Shown: positions 4,800-12,070 of the stretch, piece after piece
Position numbering within the stretch: the stretch's first letter is position 1
How the letters are laid out: the number at the start of each line of letters is the position of its first letter
Assembly: GCA_046160675.1 (NCBI GenBank)
Contig: JBJXHH010000037.1
Coordinates: 1 to 12,137 of the forward strand
Length of the DNA stretch: 12,137 bases
Origin: JACMJP01 sp046160675
GTDB lineage: Bacteria > Bacteroidota > Bacteroidia > Chitinophagales > BACL12
Reading direction: 5' to 3'
Notes under the pieces: generated by a model
The model's input: only the letters and a program-made list of their open reading frames with translations
Database searches by the model: none
What the model was told of the DNA's origin: nothing
Position numbers and translations under genes: made by a program

Positions 4800-6959
4800 T
4801 TATCTTACTAATGTAATATTGCCTGCTTTCATTAGGCTTACAGAATTTATGTCGATGAACCTGAGTACATAAACGTAAGTTCCCATTTCCGCTTCTTTGT
4901 CATTTACTTTTCCATTCCAACCGGCGGTAAGATCATTAGTAGTAAACACCTGCTGGCCCCATCGGTTATAAATGGAAAACTCAAGCAAAGAACCCACTGA
5001 GTGATTGAGTACAAAAATCTCATCATTAATTCCATCACCATTTGGAGTAAACCCATTGGGCACTTGAGCAATGGTGATATCTTCTACAAATATTGTAACA
5101 GTATCATAGCCCAGGCAGCCGTCAGGGCTGGTAACCTGCAATATAAATGTTGTTGTAGTTGGTAATTGAGTGGAGGGATTGGCAATGTTTGGGTCACTTA
5201 CCCAAATTTCCGGCGACCAATAGTAAGTTCCAACTCCGCTGCCATTCATTTCATACAACTGCAGATATGTGACGGTTGCATCAGGTCCGGCATCAGCAAA
5301 AGGCAGTTCACCAACATTGATGGTTTGCGTTATTGTGTCTTTGCATCCATTTGTTGCAGTAGCAATCAAAGTTACTTCATAACTTCCCGGAGTATCATAC
5401 TGGTAATCAGGATCTTCTTCACCGGATTCATTCCCATCTCCAAAACTCCATTCATAACTGTTGATGGAAATGTCAGTTGGGAAAGTTGTAGTATTATTAA
5501 ACTCCGCTTCTTCATTCAAGCAAATATCATCAACCGTGAAATCAGCATCAGGCCCTGATAATAAATTCACCGGCAGTGTAATTTCATCTACGCAACCTTT
5601 ATCGGTTTCCACGATAAGTGTTACATCATAAATTCCCCCTTCAGAATAAGCATGTTCGGGGTCCTGATCGTCACTTGAAGCGCCATCACCAAAATCCCAA
5701 GTCCAGGTGTCAATTTCGCCGGCAAAAGTTGATGTACTCTGATCTGTAAACTCAACGGGTTCGCCGGAACAAAATGCTTCAAAATCAAAATCAGCTGTGA
5801 GGATATAATACAAGTTAAGCGTAATGAAAGTTGTGTCACCGCATTCAGTACCTGGGTTAGCTATAAGCATAACTGTGTATACTCCCGTGTCAGGATATGT
5901 ATAACTGGGTTCAAAAAGGTTGGATGTATCTGATGAAATTCCTTCAACCCCAAAATCCCAGAAATATTCGAAAGCTCCATCACTCAGGTTACCAAAATCA
6001 ACACTCAGGTCAATACATGTTATAAATGAATCAACCCCGATCTCAATAAAATCCGGATCCAGTTCAATATCTGCAAGCACTGAAGGTTCGCAAATCTGTA
6101 CATTAAACTGAAAGTCTCTGAAATGTGTGGAAAGCAAAACACCATCCCGCCATTCTTCTACTGCTATTCCTACAACGTATCTTCCTTCGTCAGAGGGTGT
6201 GCCGGTTAAAAAGCCTGTAACAGGGTCAATTGCAAGAACCGGAGATGCATCAAAAAAGAAATCATCATCATATCCTGTCTCCCAATCAACATAGTCAAGT
6301 TCATCAGGTGCATCGGGTGGACAGGGTATTACAAAAATTGCTGCATCTCCACCTACGTAAGGAGTAACGAATTTGTATGCTAATGAGTCACCATCCGGAT
6401 CTGTTGCTGAATGGTCAAAGTCTATTGGTGTTCCGACACAAATTGCAAGCGGGGGATAGTTATTAAAGTAAGGCGAATTATCGCAATCCGTTTCTGCTAC
6501 TGCTGGAACATGGGCCCAATATGAAGCACCAACTGCATCCGGTGTTTCAATGTTCACAATACCTGCATTTCTACAACAGCGCTGATAAACAAAATCGTAT
6601 GATTCAGTTGTACTGGGTAATGTATATTCGCCTGTATACACTGCAACAGAAACACAAATATCGGGTGGGATGTCAATGCAAGGGTCAGGAGAAATTATAT
6701 CAATGTCTTCTGTAATGTCTACTTCTGTTAAATTAAAACTTTCCACTAAATCCCCATCCGGGTAAAAAACTCCTATACAGGCGGATAAATCAAATGCTGT
6801 TGTGCTCGTACAATCTCTGTAAAGTATTAATGTAACCCTGTAAGTACTATCTCCAATACATTCAGTTATCATTTCTCCACCTATGATATGAGAAGCATAA
6901 GTATTAAACAAAGACATGAGGTAAAAAAATGGCAAAAGAAATAGTTTCAGGATTTTCAT
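4800..6959 (-). CDS. T9SS-exported PKD-domain surface protein, paralog A (third in the array)
   Basis: Encodes 719 aa. Residues 1-22 are a Sec signal peptide. The N-terminal module (23 to about 291) starts SHIIGGEM and contains LYRDC, PDPCI, VYQRCCRN (125-132), NSPYFNNYPPLAICVG, TDPDGDSLAY and LTGTP, ending FRDFQFNVQICE. About ten cysteines suggest disulfides. Three PKD domains follow, recognised by WDFG at 334-337, WDFGDG at 421-426 and WSFGDG at 504-509. An Ig-like segment (about 551-627) precedes the type B T9SS sorting domain (633-719), recognised by NGFTPNGDGIND, FSIYNRWGQQVF and a TLVR end. Expected to be secreted and held at the cell surface; a structural or adhesive role is inferred, no catalytic motif is seen. 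It is strongly acidic. 56 bases separate it from paralog B upstream, which is its closest relative, and a candidate promoter lies in that gap. Confidence 0.9.
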   Translation of the reverse strand: MKILKLFLLPFFYLMSLFNTYASHIIGGEMITECIGDSTYRVTLILYRDCTSTTAFDLSACIGVFYPDGDLVESFNLTEVDITEDIDIISPDPCIDIPPDICVSVAVYTGEYTLPSTTESYDFVYQRCCRNAGIVNIETPDAVGASYWAHVPAVAETDCDNSPYFNNYPPLAICVGTPIDFDHSATDPDGDSLAYKFVTPYVGGDAAIFVIPCPPDAPDELDYVDWETGYDDDFFFDASPVLAIDPVTGFLTGTPSDEGRYVVGIAVEEWRDGVLLSTHFRDFQFNVQICEPSVLADIELDPDFIEIGVDSFITCIDLSVDFGNLSDGAFEYFWDFGVEGISSDTSNLFEPSYTYPDTGVYTVMLIANPGTECGDTTFITLNLYYILTADFDFEAFCSGEPVEFTDQSTSTFAGEIDTWTWDFGDGASSDDQDPEHAYSEGGIYDVTLIVETDKGCVDEITLPVNLLSGPDADFTVDDICLNEEAEFNNTTTFPTDISINSYEWSFGDGNESGEEDPDYQYDTPGSYEVTLIATATNGCKDTITQTINVGELPFADAGPDATVTYLQLYEMNGSGVGTYYWSPEIWVSDPNIANPSTQLPTTTTFILQVTSPDGCLGYDTVTIFVEDITIAQVPNGFTPNGDGINDEIFVLNHSVGSLLEFSIYNRWGQQVFTTNDLTAGWNGKVNDKEAEMGTYVYVLRFIDINSVSLMKAGNITLVR
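6107..6236 (-). repeat. Homologous block shared with paralog B (copy 1)
   Basis: This 130-base stretch aligns without gaps to 8281-8410; by hand count 104 of 130 bases match. It encodes the end of the N-terminal module (LTGTP to FRDFQFN). It marks recent duplication or conversion between the two genes. Confidence 0.8.
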
Positions 6960-6982
6960 AAATCATTCATATGTTTCAAAAT

Positions 6983-7012
6983 TAAAGATAAACTATTTGA
7001 CAGATATCCAAA
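6983..7012 (-). promoter_or_regulatory. Candidate promoter of paralog A
   Basis: On the minus strand TTTG (7012-7009) is followed after 18 bases by TATCTTTA (6990-6983), close to the Bacteroidota TTTG-spacer-TAnnTTTG promoter. The box ends 23 bases before the ATG at 6959. This is the best two-part match among the three array genes. Confidence 0.45.
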
Positions 7013-7015
7013 ATT

Positions 7016-9121
7016 TCAGCGCAATAACACAATGCTTCCTGTTCTCAATATCTCCAGGCCGTCTTCATCCTGGGCCCTTACTGTATACATGTATGTTCCA
7101 ACTTCTGCATGCTTGTTCTTATAGATTCCGTTCCAACCTTCAGTGAGATTATTTGTTTTAAAAACTTGTTCCCCCCACCTGTCATAAATACTGAATTCAT
7201 GCAGGAAAATGTTTTCATAGAACACAATATATACAACATCATTTAGCCCATCACCATTAGGGCTGAAAGCATTGGGTATTTCCATTGTCGGCAGATACAT
7301 AACATGAATAATCACATCGTCTGTTGCCCAGCAGCCATCGGGGCTGGTTACTGCAAGGGTGAAAATAGTAGTGGATGCAAGGTTTACAGATGGATTGGGA
7401 AGTGTTGGGTCGTTTACATATTCATCGGGCGTCCATAAAAAACTTCCGTTCCCAGAACCGCTCAAAAAGTACAACTCATAAAATTCTATCGTATCATCTT
7501 CGCCGGCATCCGGGTAGGGAAGTTCACCTACATTCAAAGGAAGAATAATTGTATCAGAACAGCCGTTGTCTGTAACAGCAATCAGCATAACATCATAATC
7601 ACCGGGTGTAAAATAATAATGCTCAGGATCTTCTACAGTTGAAAATGTTCCGTCTCCGAAAGTCCAGTTATAAGTTGCCAATGTTACATCAAAAGGCCAT
7701 GTAGTGAGGTTCTCAAACTCAGCCGTTTCAGTAAAACAAATACTGTCTGCAGCAAAATTTGCGGTGGGCCCTGAATTGAGATTTAAAACAATTGTATCTG
7801 AAGAGATGCATCCTTTATCAGTTGTTACTGTAAGCACAATGATATAATCGCCTCCTATGCTGTACAAGTGTTCAGGATGTTGTTCGAGGCTTGTACTTCC
7901 ATCACCAAACTCCCAAAGCCAGCCATTTATCTCTCCTGCTTCTGTTGAAACAGAAAGGTCAGTAAAATTTACAGGTTCATTTGAGCATCCAAATACAAAA
8001 CTGAAATCTGCAGTGAGCGTATTGAAAATTTCAATCACTGAATAAAATGTATCAGAACAAGCAAAACCGGGGTTAGCAATAAGTGTTACATAGTAAGTTC
8101 CCGTGTCTCCGTATACATGGACGGGTTCAAATTCATCACTCGTATATCCATCACCAAAATCCCAAAAATAAACTTCAGCCCCAGTGCTGTAATTTTCAAA
8201 AGTTACGCTGTAATCTTCGCAATTAAGAACATAGTCGGCAGTAGAAGCAAGTGTTGTAATCTCACAGGTTTGAATATTGAATTGAAAATCCCTGAAATGT
8301 GTGGAGAGTAAAACTCCATCCCGCCATTCTTCCACCCCGATACCTACCACATACCTTCCTTCTGCATTGGGTGTGCCGGTGAGCAGGCCGGAAAAAGGAT
8401 CAATTGCAAGCTCAGGCAAAGCATCCACCTGGTATGTTTCGCTGTAACCACTTTCCCAATCAATGGGGTCGAAAACGCCTGGTGCTGTTGGCGGACAAGG
8501 CTGAGGGAAACTGAAAGAACCACCGTCATACGGCGTTATAAATTTATAGGCTAATGAATCTCCGTCGGGGTCTGTTGCTGAATAATCAAAATTCAGGGGA
8601 GTTCCTACACAAATTGCCAGCGGCGGGTAATTATTAAAATAAGGAGAACTGTTACAGTCAAAATCATCAATAGCCGGTATTTCAGCCCACACTGTGAGGC
8701 CTGTTACGTCGGGATCTTCAATGTTCACAATGCCGGGATTTCGGCAGCAGCGCTGATATACCAGATTCCACTTTTCGCTCGTATTAGGTAATGTATAAGT
8801 TCCGGTGTACACCCCCTGTTCAACACAAAGCCCCGGTGGAATTTCTATACAAGGGTCAGGAGAAGAAACATCAACATCTGTAATGTCGAGATCTGTAAGG
8901 TTAAAGTATTCCTCCAGGTCACCATCTTCATTGAAAACTCCTATGCATGCCCAATCATCAAAAATGTACCCTGTACAATCCCTGTATAAAATGAGTTTTA
9001 CTTCATAGGTACTTCCTCCGCTACAAGTAGTTATTAGTTCACCACCGATAATATGAGTAGCGAAAAGTTGTATGCCGAAACATGGGAGGAGTAATGCAAG
9101 ACTAAGTTTCAGCTTTTGCAT
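7016..9121 (-). CDS. T9SS-exported PKD-domain surface protein, paralog B (second in the array)
   Basis: Encodes 701 aa from the ATG at 9121 (MQKLKLSLALLL). A TTG two codons upstream is possible but unneeded. The signal peptide ends near residue 21 before THIIGGEL. The N-terminal module (to about residue 287) has the same landmarks as paralog A: LYRDC, PDPCIEIPP, VYQRCCRN (122-129), NSSPYFNNYPP, TDPDGDSLAY, LTGTP and EEWRDGVLLSTHFRDF. Three PKD domains follow (WDFGDG at 320-325, WEFGDG at 403-408, WTFGDG at 486-491), then an Ig-like segment ending near 605. The type B T9SS sorting domain is 614-701 (NAFSPNGDGLND, FSIYDRWGEQVF, VLLR end). Domain order is identical to paralog A, indicating tandem duplication. 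Predicted surface location; function unknown, probably adhesion or matrix. 49 bases separate it from paralog C upstream, with a possible -7 box. Confidence 0.9.
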   Translation of the reverse strand: MQKLKLSLALLLPCFGIQLFATHIIGGELITTCSGGSTYEVKLILYRDCTGYIFDDWACIGVFNEDGDLEEYFNLTDLDITDVDVSSPDPCIEIPPGLCVEQGVYTGTYTLPNTSEKWNLVYQRCCRNPGIVNIEDPDVTGLTVWAEIPAIDDFDCNSSPYFNNYPPLAICVGTPLNFDYSATDPDGDSLAYKFITPYDGGSFSFPQPCPPTAPGVFDPIDWESGYSETYQVDALPELAIDPFSGLLTGTPNAEGRYVVGIGVEEWRDGVLLSTHFRDFQFNIQTCEITTLASTADYVLNCEDYSVTFENYSTGAEVYFWDFGDGYTSDEFEPVHVYGDTGTYYVTLIANPGFACSDTFYSVIEIFNTLTADFSFVFGCSNEPVNFTDLSVSTEAGEINGWLWEFGDGSTSLEQHPEHLYSIGGDYIIVLTVTTDKGCISSDTIVLNLNSGPTANFAADSICFTETAEFENLTTWPFDVTLATYNWTFGDGTFSTVEDPEHYYFTPGDYDVMLIAVTDNGCSDTIILPLNVGELPYPDAGEDDTIEFYELYFLSGSGNGSFLWTPDEYVNDPTLPNPSVNLASTTIFTLAVTSPDGCWATDDVIIHVMYLPTMEIPNAFSPNGDGLNDVVYIVFYENIFLHEFSIYDRWGEQVFKTNNLTEGWNGIYKNKHAEVGTYMYTVRAQDEDGLEILRTGSIVLLR
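8281..8410 (-). repeat. Homologous block shared with paralog A (copy 2)
   Basis: Partner of 6107-6236, aligned without gaps at about 80% identity by hand count. Short runs such as the one encoding EEWRDG are identical, enough to allow recombination that would fuse the two genes. Confidence 0.8.
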
Positions 9122-9142
9122 AGTCAAGGTTTCTAATTACTC

Positions 9143-9150
9143 TAAAGGTA
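9143..9150 (-). promoter_or_regulatory. Candidate -7 box (TACCTTTA) of paralog B
   Basis: TACCTTTA on the minus strand is one base off TAnnTTTG and ends 21 bases before the ATG at 9121. The nearest TTG upstream is only 14 bases away, shorter than usual, so the -33 match is poor. Read-through from paralog C is an alternative. Confidence 0.3.
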
Positions 9151-9170
9151 AAATAAACTTTTAGCAATTT

Positions 9171-11516
9171 TCAGCGCAGCAATGTCACAGTTCCGTAAAG
9201 TGTTTCAAAAACACCTTCACATTCAGCAGTAAGGATATAAAAGTAAACCCCATTCTCCTGGTTTTTTCCCTGACTAGTACCGTCCCAGGGCTCTGATAGG
9301 TCAGAAGTTTGAAAAACAATTTCTCCCCAGCGATCGAATATGTAAAAGCCTGGCACATTTTCATCGCCTGTTGTTACAATGCGGAACACATCATTTAACC
9401 CATCCTGGTTAGGCGAAAATGCGTTGGGCATTTTGTAGTTCCTCCAACAGTCAGATATTGTGTTAATGTGAACTGTGTCCGTGTTATCACAACCGTTAAA
9501 ACCAACTGCATATACAAAGTAGGTAATATCATTCGGCGGGGTTGACACGGGCTCCGGGGATTGTGCATCTGTTAAATATGCTGCCGGCACCCAGCTGAAT
9601 TTTTCAGCACCTTCGGCAAATAACTGAACAGGTTCATGTTTGAAGACGGTGGTATCTCTGGGTATTGCATTAATATCAGGAGCAGGTAAAACTTCAATAG
9701 TCACATACCCTGTATCGCAACTGCAATGGTCGCAAACGATTACAGAATATGTTGTTGTTTCAGAAGGATACACAAAAGGGTCGTAAGCATGAATATCAGA
9801 GATGGAAATATCCGGGCTCCAGGTATATGTGATGCCGCTTCTTGCAAATAGTTGAATACTATCAAGTTCACACATGGTTGTATCTGATGTAAGTTCCGCT
9901 ACAAGGGGTGAGTCAATATGTACATAATGTGTGAAGCTGTCAACACATAAAACATTTGTTGTTGTTGTGAGGGTAATGGAATATACTCCTGTTGTATCAA
10001 AAAAATAAGTTGCAAAAGGATCTGTTCCAATGTCATCATTATTCACATCCCAGTTCCATCCTGTAATGGAATATCCTACAGCAATAGTTGATGCATCAGT
10101 AAACATTCCCAGTTGATCCAGGCAATCATCTTCAATAATAAAATCAACTTCGGGTAATGGATATATAAGTACACTTTGAGTAATATCCTCTGTACATCCA
10201 ACATCATTCTTTACTGTGAGCTCTACAGTGTAAGTTCCACCTTCCTCAAAAGCATGTGCAGGATTTTGTTCATCTGCATTTTCTCCATCACCAAAATCCC
10301 AACTCCAGTCAGTTAAATATCCATGATCTGTTGTGCTTGCATCGGTAAAATTGATCTCCTGTAATGCGCATCCGCTTTCAAATGAAAAATCAGCGATCAG
10401 TTGCGGATAAATGTTTACTGTAGAATAAACTGTATCAGAACATGTTTCGCCCGGAAAAGCAATAAGCATAACAATGTAAGTTCCTGTGTCGGAATAAGTG
10501 TATGTAGGTTCTGTTTCCGATGAAGTATCAGAAGTAATTCCCGGTACACCGAAATCCCAGAAAAACTCTTCTGTTCCATAACTGTCATTTTCAAAATCTA
10601 CTGTAAAATCAGAACAGTTATTAATTTCATTGGGAGTTACAGCAGTAATAGCGGGCTCACAATCAGTAACGTTAAACTGAAAATCTCTAAAGTGTGTATC
10701 TAACAAAACACCATCCCGGTATTCTTTCACAGCTATGCCAACAACATATTGCCCAAAACTGGTAGGTGTGCCTGTAAGTAATCCTGTGGTTGCATCAATA
10801 CTTAGAGCTGGGTCAGCATTCAGGGGGTAAGAATAACTGAATCCGCCATCATAATTCACTGTAAAAAATGGCGGGGGAGCTGAGGGTGTAGGTGTAGGAT
10901 AGTCAGGCGAACCTCCTGCAAAAGGTTGATAAAATTCATAAACTAATTCATCACCGTCAGGGTCTGTTGCTGAATGATCGAATACCAATGGATAGTTTCC
11001 GCAAATAATGATGGGTGGAAAATCATTAAACCTTGGAGAAGAGTTACAAATATCACCGGGGTCTGGAATATGTTGCCAGTAAGTAGCTCCTGTTGCATCT
11101 GGCAGTACAAGATTTACGAGGGAAGAATTCCTGCAGCAACGTTGGTACACAAGATCATAGCCGCCGGGGCTTGGAGGCAGGTTGACAATAGTTGTGTAAA
11201 TTCCTTCTTCCACACAAATTTCAGGCGGGTTCACAATACAGGGATTGGTAAGGTCAGGATCTATGTATTCAGGACCGTCCAATGAAATTTCCAACGTCTG
11301 AACCAGGTTTTGTGAAGCATCATAGATATATAGATACAGCGGATCGTCAAACAGGGCGGCATCTATAGCGTTGCAATCCCTGTAAAGTTTCAGTGTAATG
11401 CGGTAATTATCATCGCCCAGGCAGTCATAATACAACTCACCGCCAACAATATGAAATGCAAACAAACGAAGGGAAAACAAAACTAAAAATACTGATATGA
11501 AGATGCGTTGCTGCAT
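9171..11516 (-). CDS. T9SS-exported PKD-domain surface protein, paralog C (first in the array, longest)
   Basis: Encodes 781 aa. The signal peptide (1-20) precedes FHIVGGEL. The N-terminal module (21 to about 287) keeps LYRDC, NPCIVNPP, VYQRCCRN (123-130), NSSPRFNDFPP, TDPDGDELVY, LTGTP and FRDFQFNVTDCE but is clearly more diverged than in A and B. Two clear PKD domains follow (WDFG at 320-323, WDFGDG at 406-411). A third is degenerate (WNWDVNNDD at 487-495, lacking FGDG). Then come two Ig-like repeats (WSPDISISD near 566-574, WVPAAYLTD near 642-650) where A and B have one. The type B T9SS sorting domain is 696-781 (NAFSPNQDGLND, FYIFDRWGEIVF, TLLR end). A CDHCSC cluster at 595-600 is unique to this copy. 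Likely the older member of the family, but that is inference. The cupin gene lies 107 bases upstream on the same strand. Confidence 0.9.
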   Translation of the reverse strand: MQQRIFISVFLVLFSLRLFAFHIVGGELYYDCLGDDNYRITLKLYRDCNAIDAALFDDPLYLYIYDASQNLVQTLEISLDGPEYIDPDLTNPCIVNPPEICVEEGIYTTIVNLPPSPGGYDLVYQRCCRNSSLVNLVLPDATGATYWQHIPDPGDICNSSPRFNDFPPIIICGNYPLVFDHSATDPDGDELVYEFYQPFAGGSPDYPTPTPSAPPPFFTVNYDGGFSYSYPLNADPALSIDATTGLLTGTPTSFGQYVVGIAVKEYRDGVLLDTHFRDFQFNVTDCEPAITAVTPNEINNCSDFTVDFENDSYGTEEFFWDFGVPGITSDTSSETEPTYTYSDTGTYIVMLIAFPGETCSDTVYSTVNIYPQLIADFSFESGCALQEINFTDASTTDHGYLTDWSWDFGDGENADEQNPAHAFEEGGTYTVELTVKNDVGCTEDITQSVLIYPLPEVDFIIEDDCLDQLGMFTDASTIAVGYSITGWNWDVNNDDIGTDPFATYFFDTTGVYSITLTTTTNVLCVDSFTHYVHIDSPLVAELTSDTTMCELDSIQLFARSGITYTWSPDISISDIHAYDPFVYPSETTTYSVIVCDHCSCDTGYVTIEVLPAPDINAIPRDTTVFKHEPVQLFAEGAEKFSWVPAAYLTDAQSPEPVSTPPNDITYFVYAVGFNGCDNTDTVHINTISDCWRNYKMPNAFSPNQDGLNDVFRIVTTGDENVPGFYIFDRWGEIVFQTSDLSEPWDGTSQGKNQENGVYFYILTAECEGVFETLYGTVTLLR

Positions 11517-11535
11517 ACATTTATTACAGGGAGTT

Positions 11536-11543
11536 TAAAGTTA
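11536..11543 (-). promoter_or_regulatory. Candidate -7 box (TAACTTTA) of paralog C
   Basis: TAACTTTA on the minus strand, identical to the box before the small secreted protein gene, ends 19 bases before the ATG at 11516. No good -33 TTTG; CCTG 17 bases upstream is the nearest. The rest of the 107-base gap up to the cupin stop shows no terminator or other feature. Confidence 0.35.
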
Positions 11544-11623
11544 CACCGTTTTTCTATTGACAGGATGTTTTTGAGGAAGTTTAAGTGTAAGGGGAATGTA
11601 AAAATGCGAAACGGCAGTAAATT

Positions 11624-11983
11624 CTACAGGCTCTCTAATTTTTCTTTCGTAAACTCATTCTTCACATCACCTGTATTCAGAGTTGTTGCGGGTTCAAATA
11701 GCATAATACTTACTTCTTCTTCAGCTATTGGCTTGTGTTCCACTCCCTTCGGTACAATAATGAACTCATTTTCATTGATCTCCATTTTTCCATTTCTGAA
11801 TTCAATAATAAGTTTCCCCTTCAATACAAAGAACATCTCATCTTCCGCATCATGTTTGTGCCAGGTGAATTCTCCCTTCAGTTTTACCAGTTTTATATGC
11901 TGTCCATTGAGTTCACCTACTATTCTCGGGTTCCAGTAGTCAGAAAATTGAGAGAGTTTATCATGAACATTTACAATATTCAT
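11624..11983 (-). CDS. Single-domain cupin protein
   Basis: Encodes 119 aa. The cupin motif 1 is intact: His42 and His44 in WHKH, Glu49, then FFVLKGKL. Motif 2 is FIIVPKGVEHKP with His83. These four residues (His, His, Glu, His) are the standard metal-binding set, so one divalent metal per barrel is expected. There is no signal peptide; the protein should be cytoplasmic. Small single-domain cupins may be isomerases, dioxygenases, sugar-binding or regulatory proteins, and nothing here decides between them. The EDEMFFVLKG version is common in proteins annotated only as cupin domain. It lies upstream of the surface protein array on the same strand, but the 107-base gap with a candidate promoter suggests separate transcription. 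Confidence 0.9.
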   Translation of the reverse strand: MNIVNVHDKLSQFSDYWNPRIVGELNGQHIKLVKLKGEFTWHKHDAEDEMFFVLKGKLIIEFRNGKMEINENEFIIVPKGVEHKPIAEEEVSIMLFEPATTLNTGDVKNEFTKEKLESL

Positions 11984-11997
11984 ACTGGAAGTTTATT

Positions 11998-12005
11998 CAA
12001 AGCTA
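11998..12005 (-). promoter_or_regulatory. Candidate -7 box (TAGCTTTG) of the cupin gene
   Basis: TAGCTTTG on the minus strand is a full match to TAnnTTTG and ends 14 bases before the ATG at 11983. No obvious -33 TTTG at the usual spacing. Confidence 0.42.
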
Positions 12006-12043
12006 AAAAATACTTCTTAAAACTCTTTAACATATACATTACT

Positions 12044-12051
12044 TATTTTCG
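12044..12051 (+). promoter_or_regulatory. Possible -7 box (TATTTTCG) of the right-edge gene
   Basis: TATTTTCG is one base off TAnnTTTG and ends 19 bases before the ATG at 12071. It sits in the 87-base divergent gap between the cupin gene and the right-edge gene. No convincing -33 element. Confidence 0.28.
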
Positions 12052-12070
12052 CCCCACTAAAACTCAAACT

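Noticed and set aside
5166..5558. Plus-strand open frame of 130 codons within paralog A
   Set aside because: Antisense shadow of PKD-coding sequence; no independent start context or homology pattern.
5621..5839. Same-strand 72-codon frame inside paralog A
   Set aside because: Alternative frame of the PKD region, low-complexity shadow of a well-supported gene.
9122..9127. Two-codon extension of paralog B to a TTG
   Set aside because: The ATG at 9121 gives a normal signal peptide start; nothing supports the rarer TTG.
4800..11516. Repeated units as a CRISPR or mobile-element signature
   Set aside because: The repeats are diverged coding domains in three paralogous genes, without spacers, terminal inverted repeats or a transposase.
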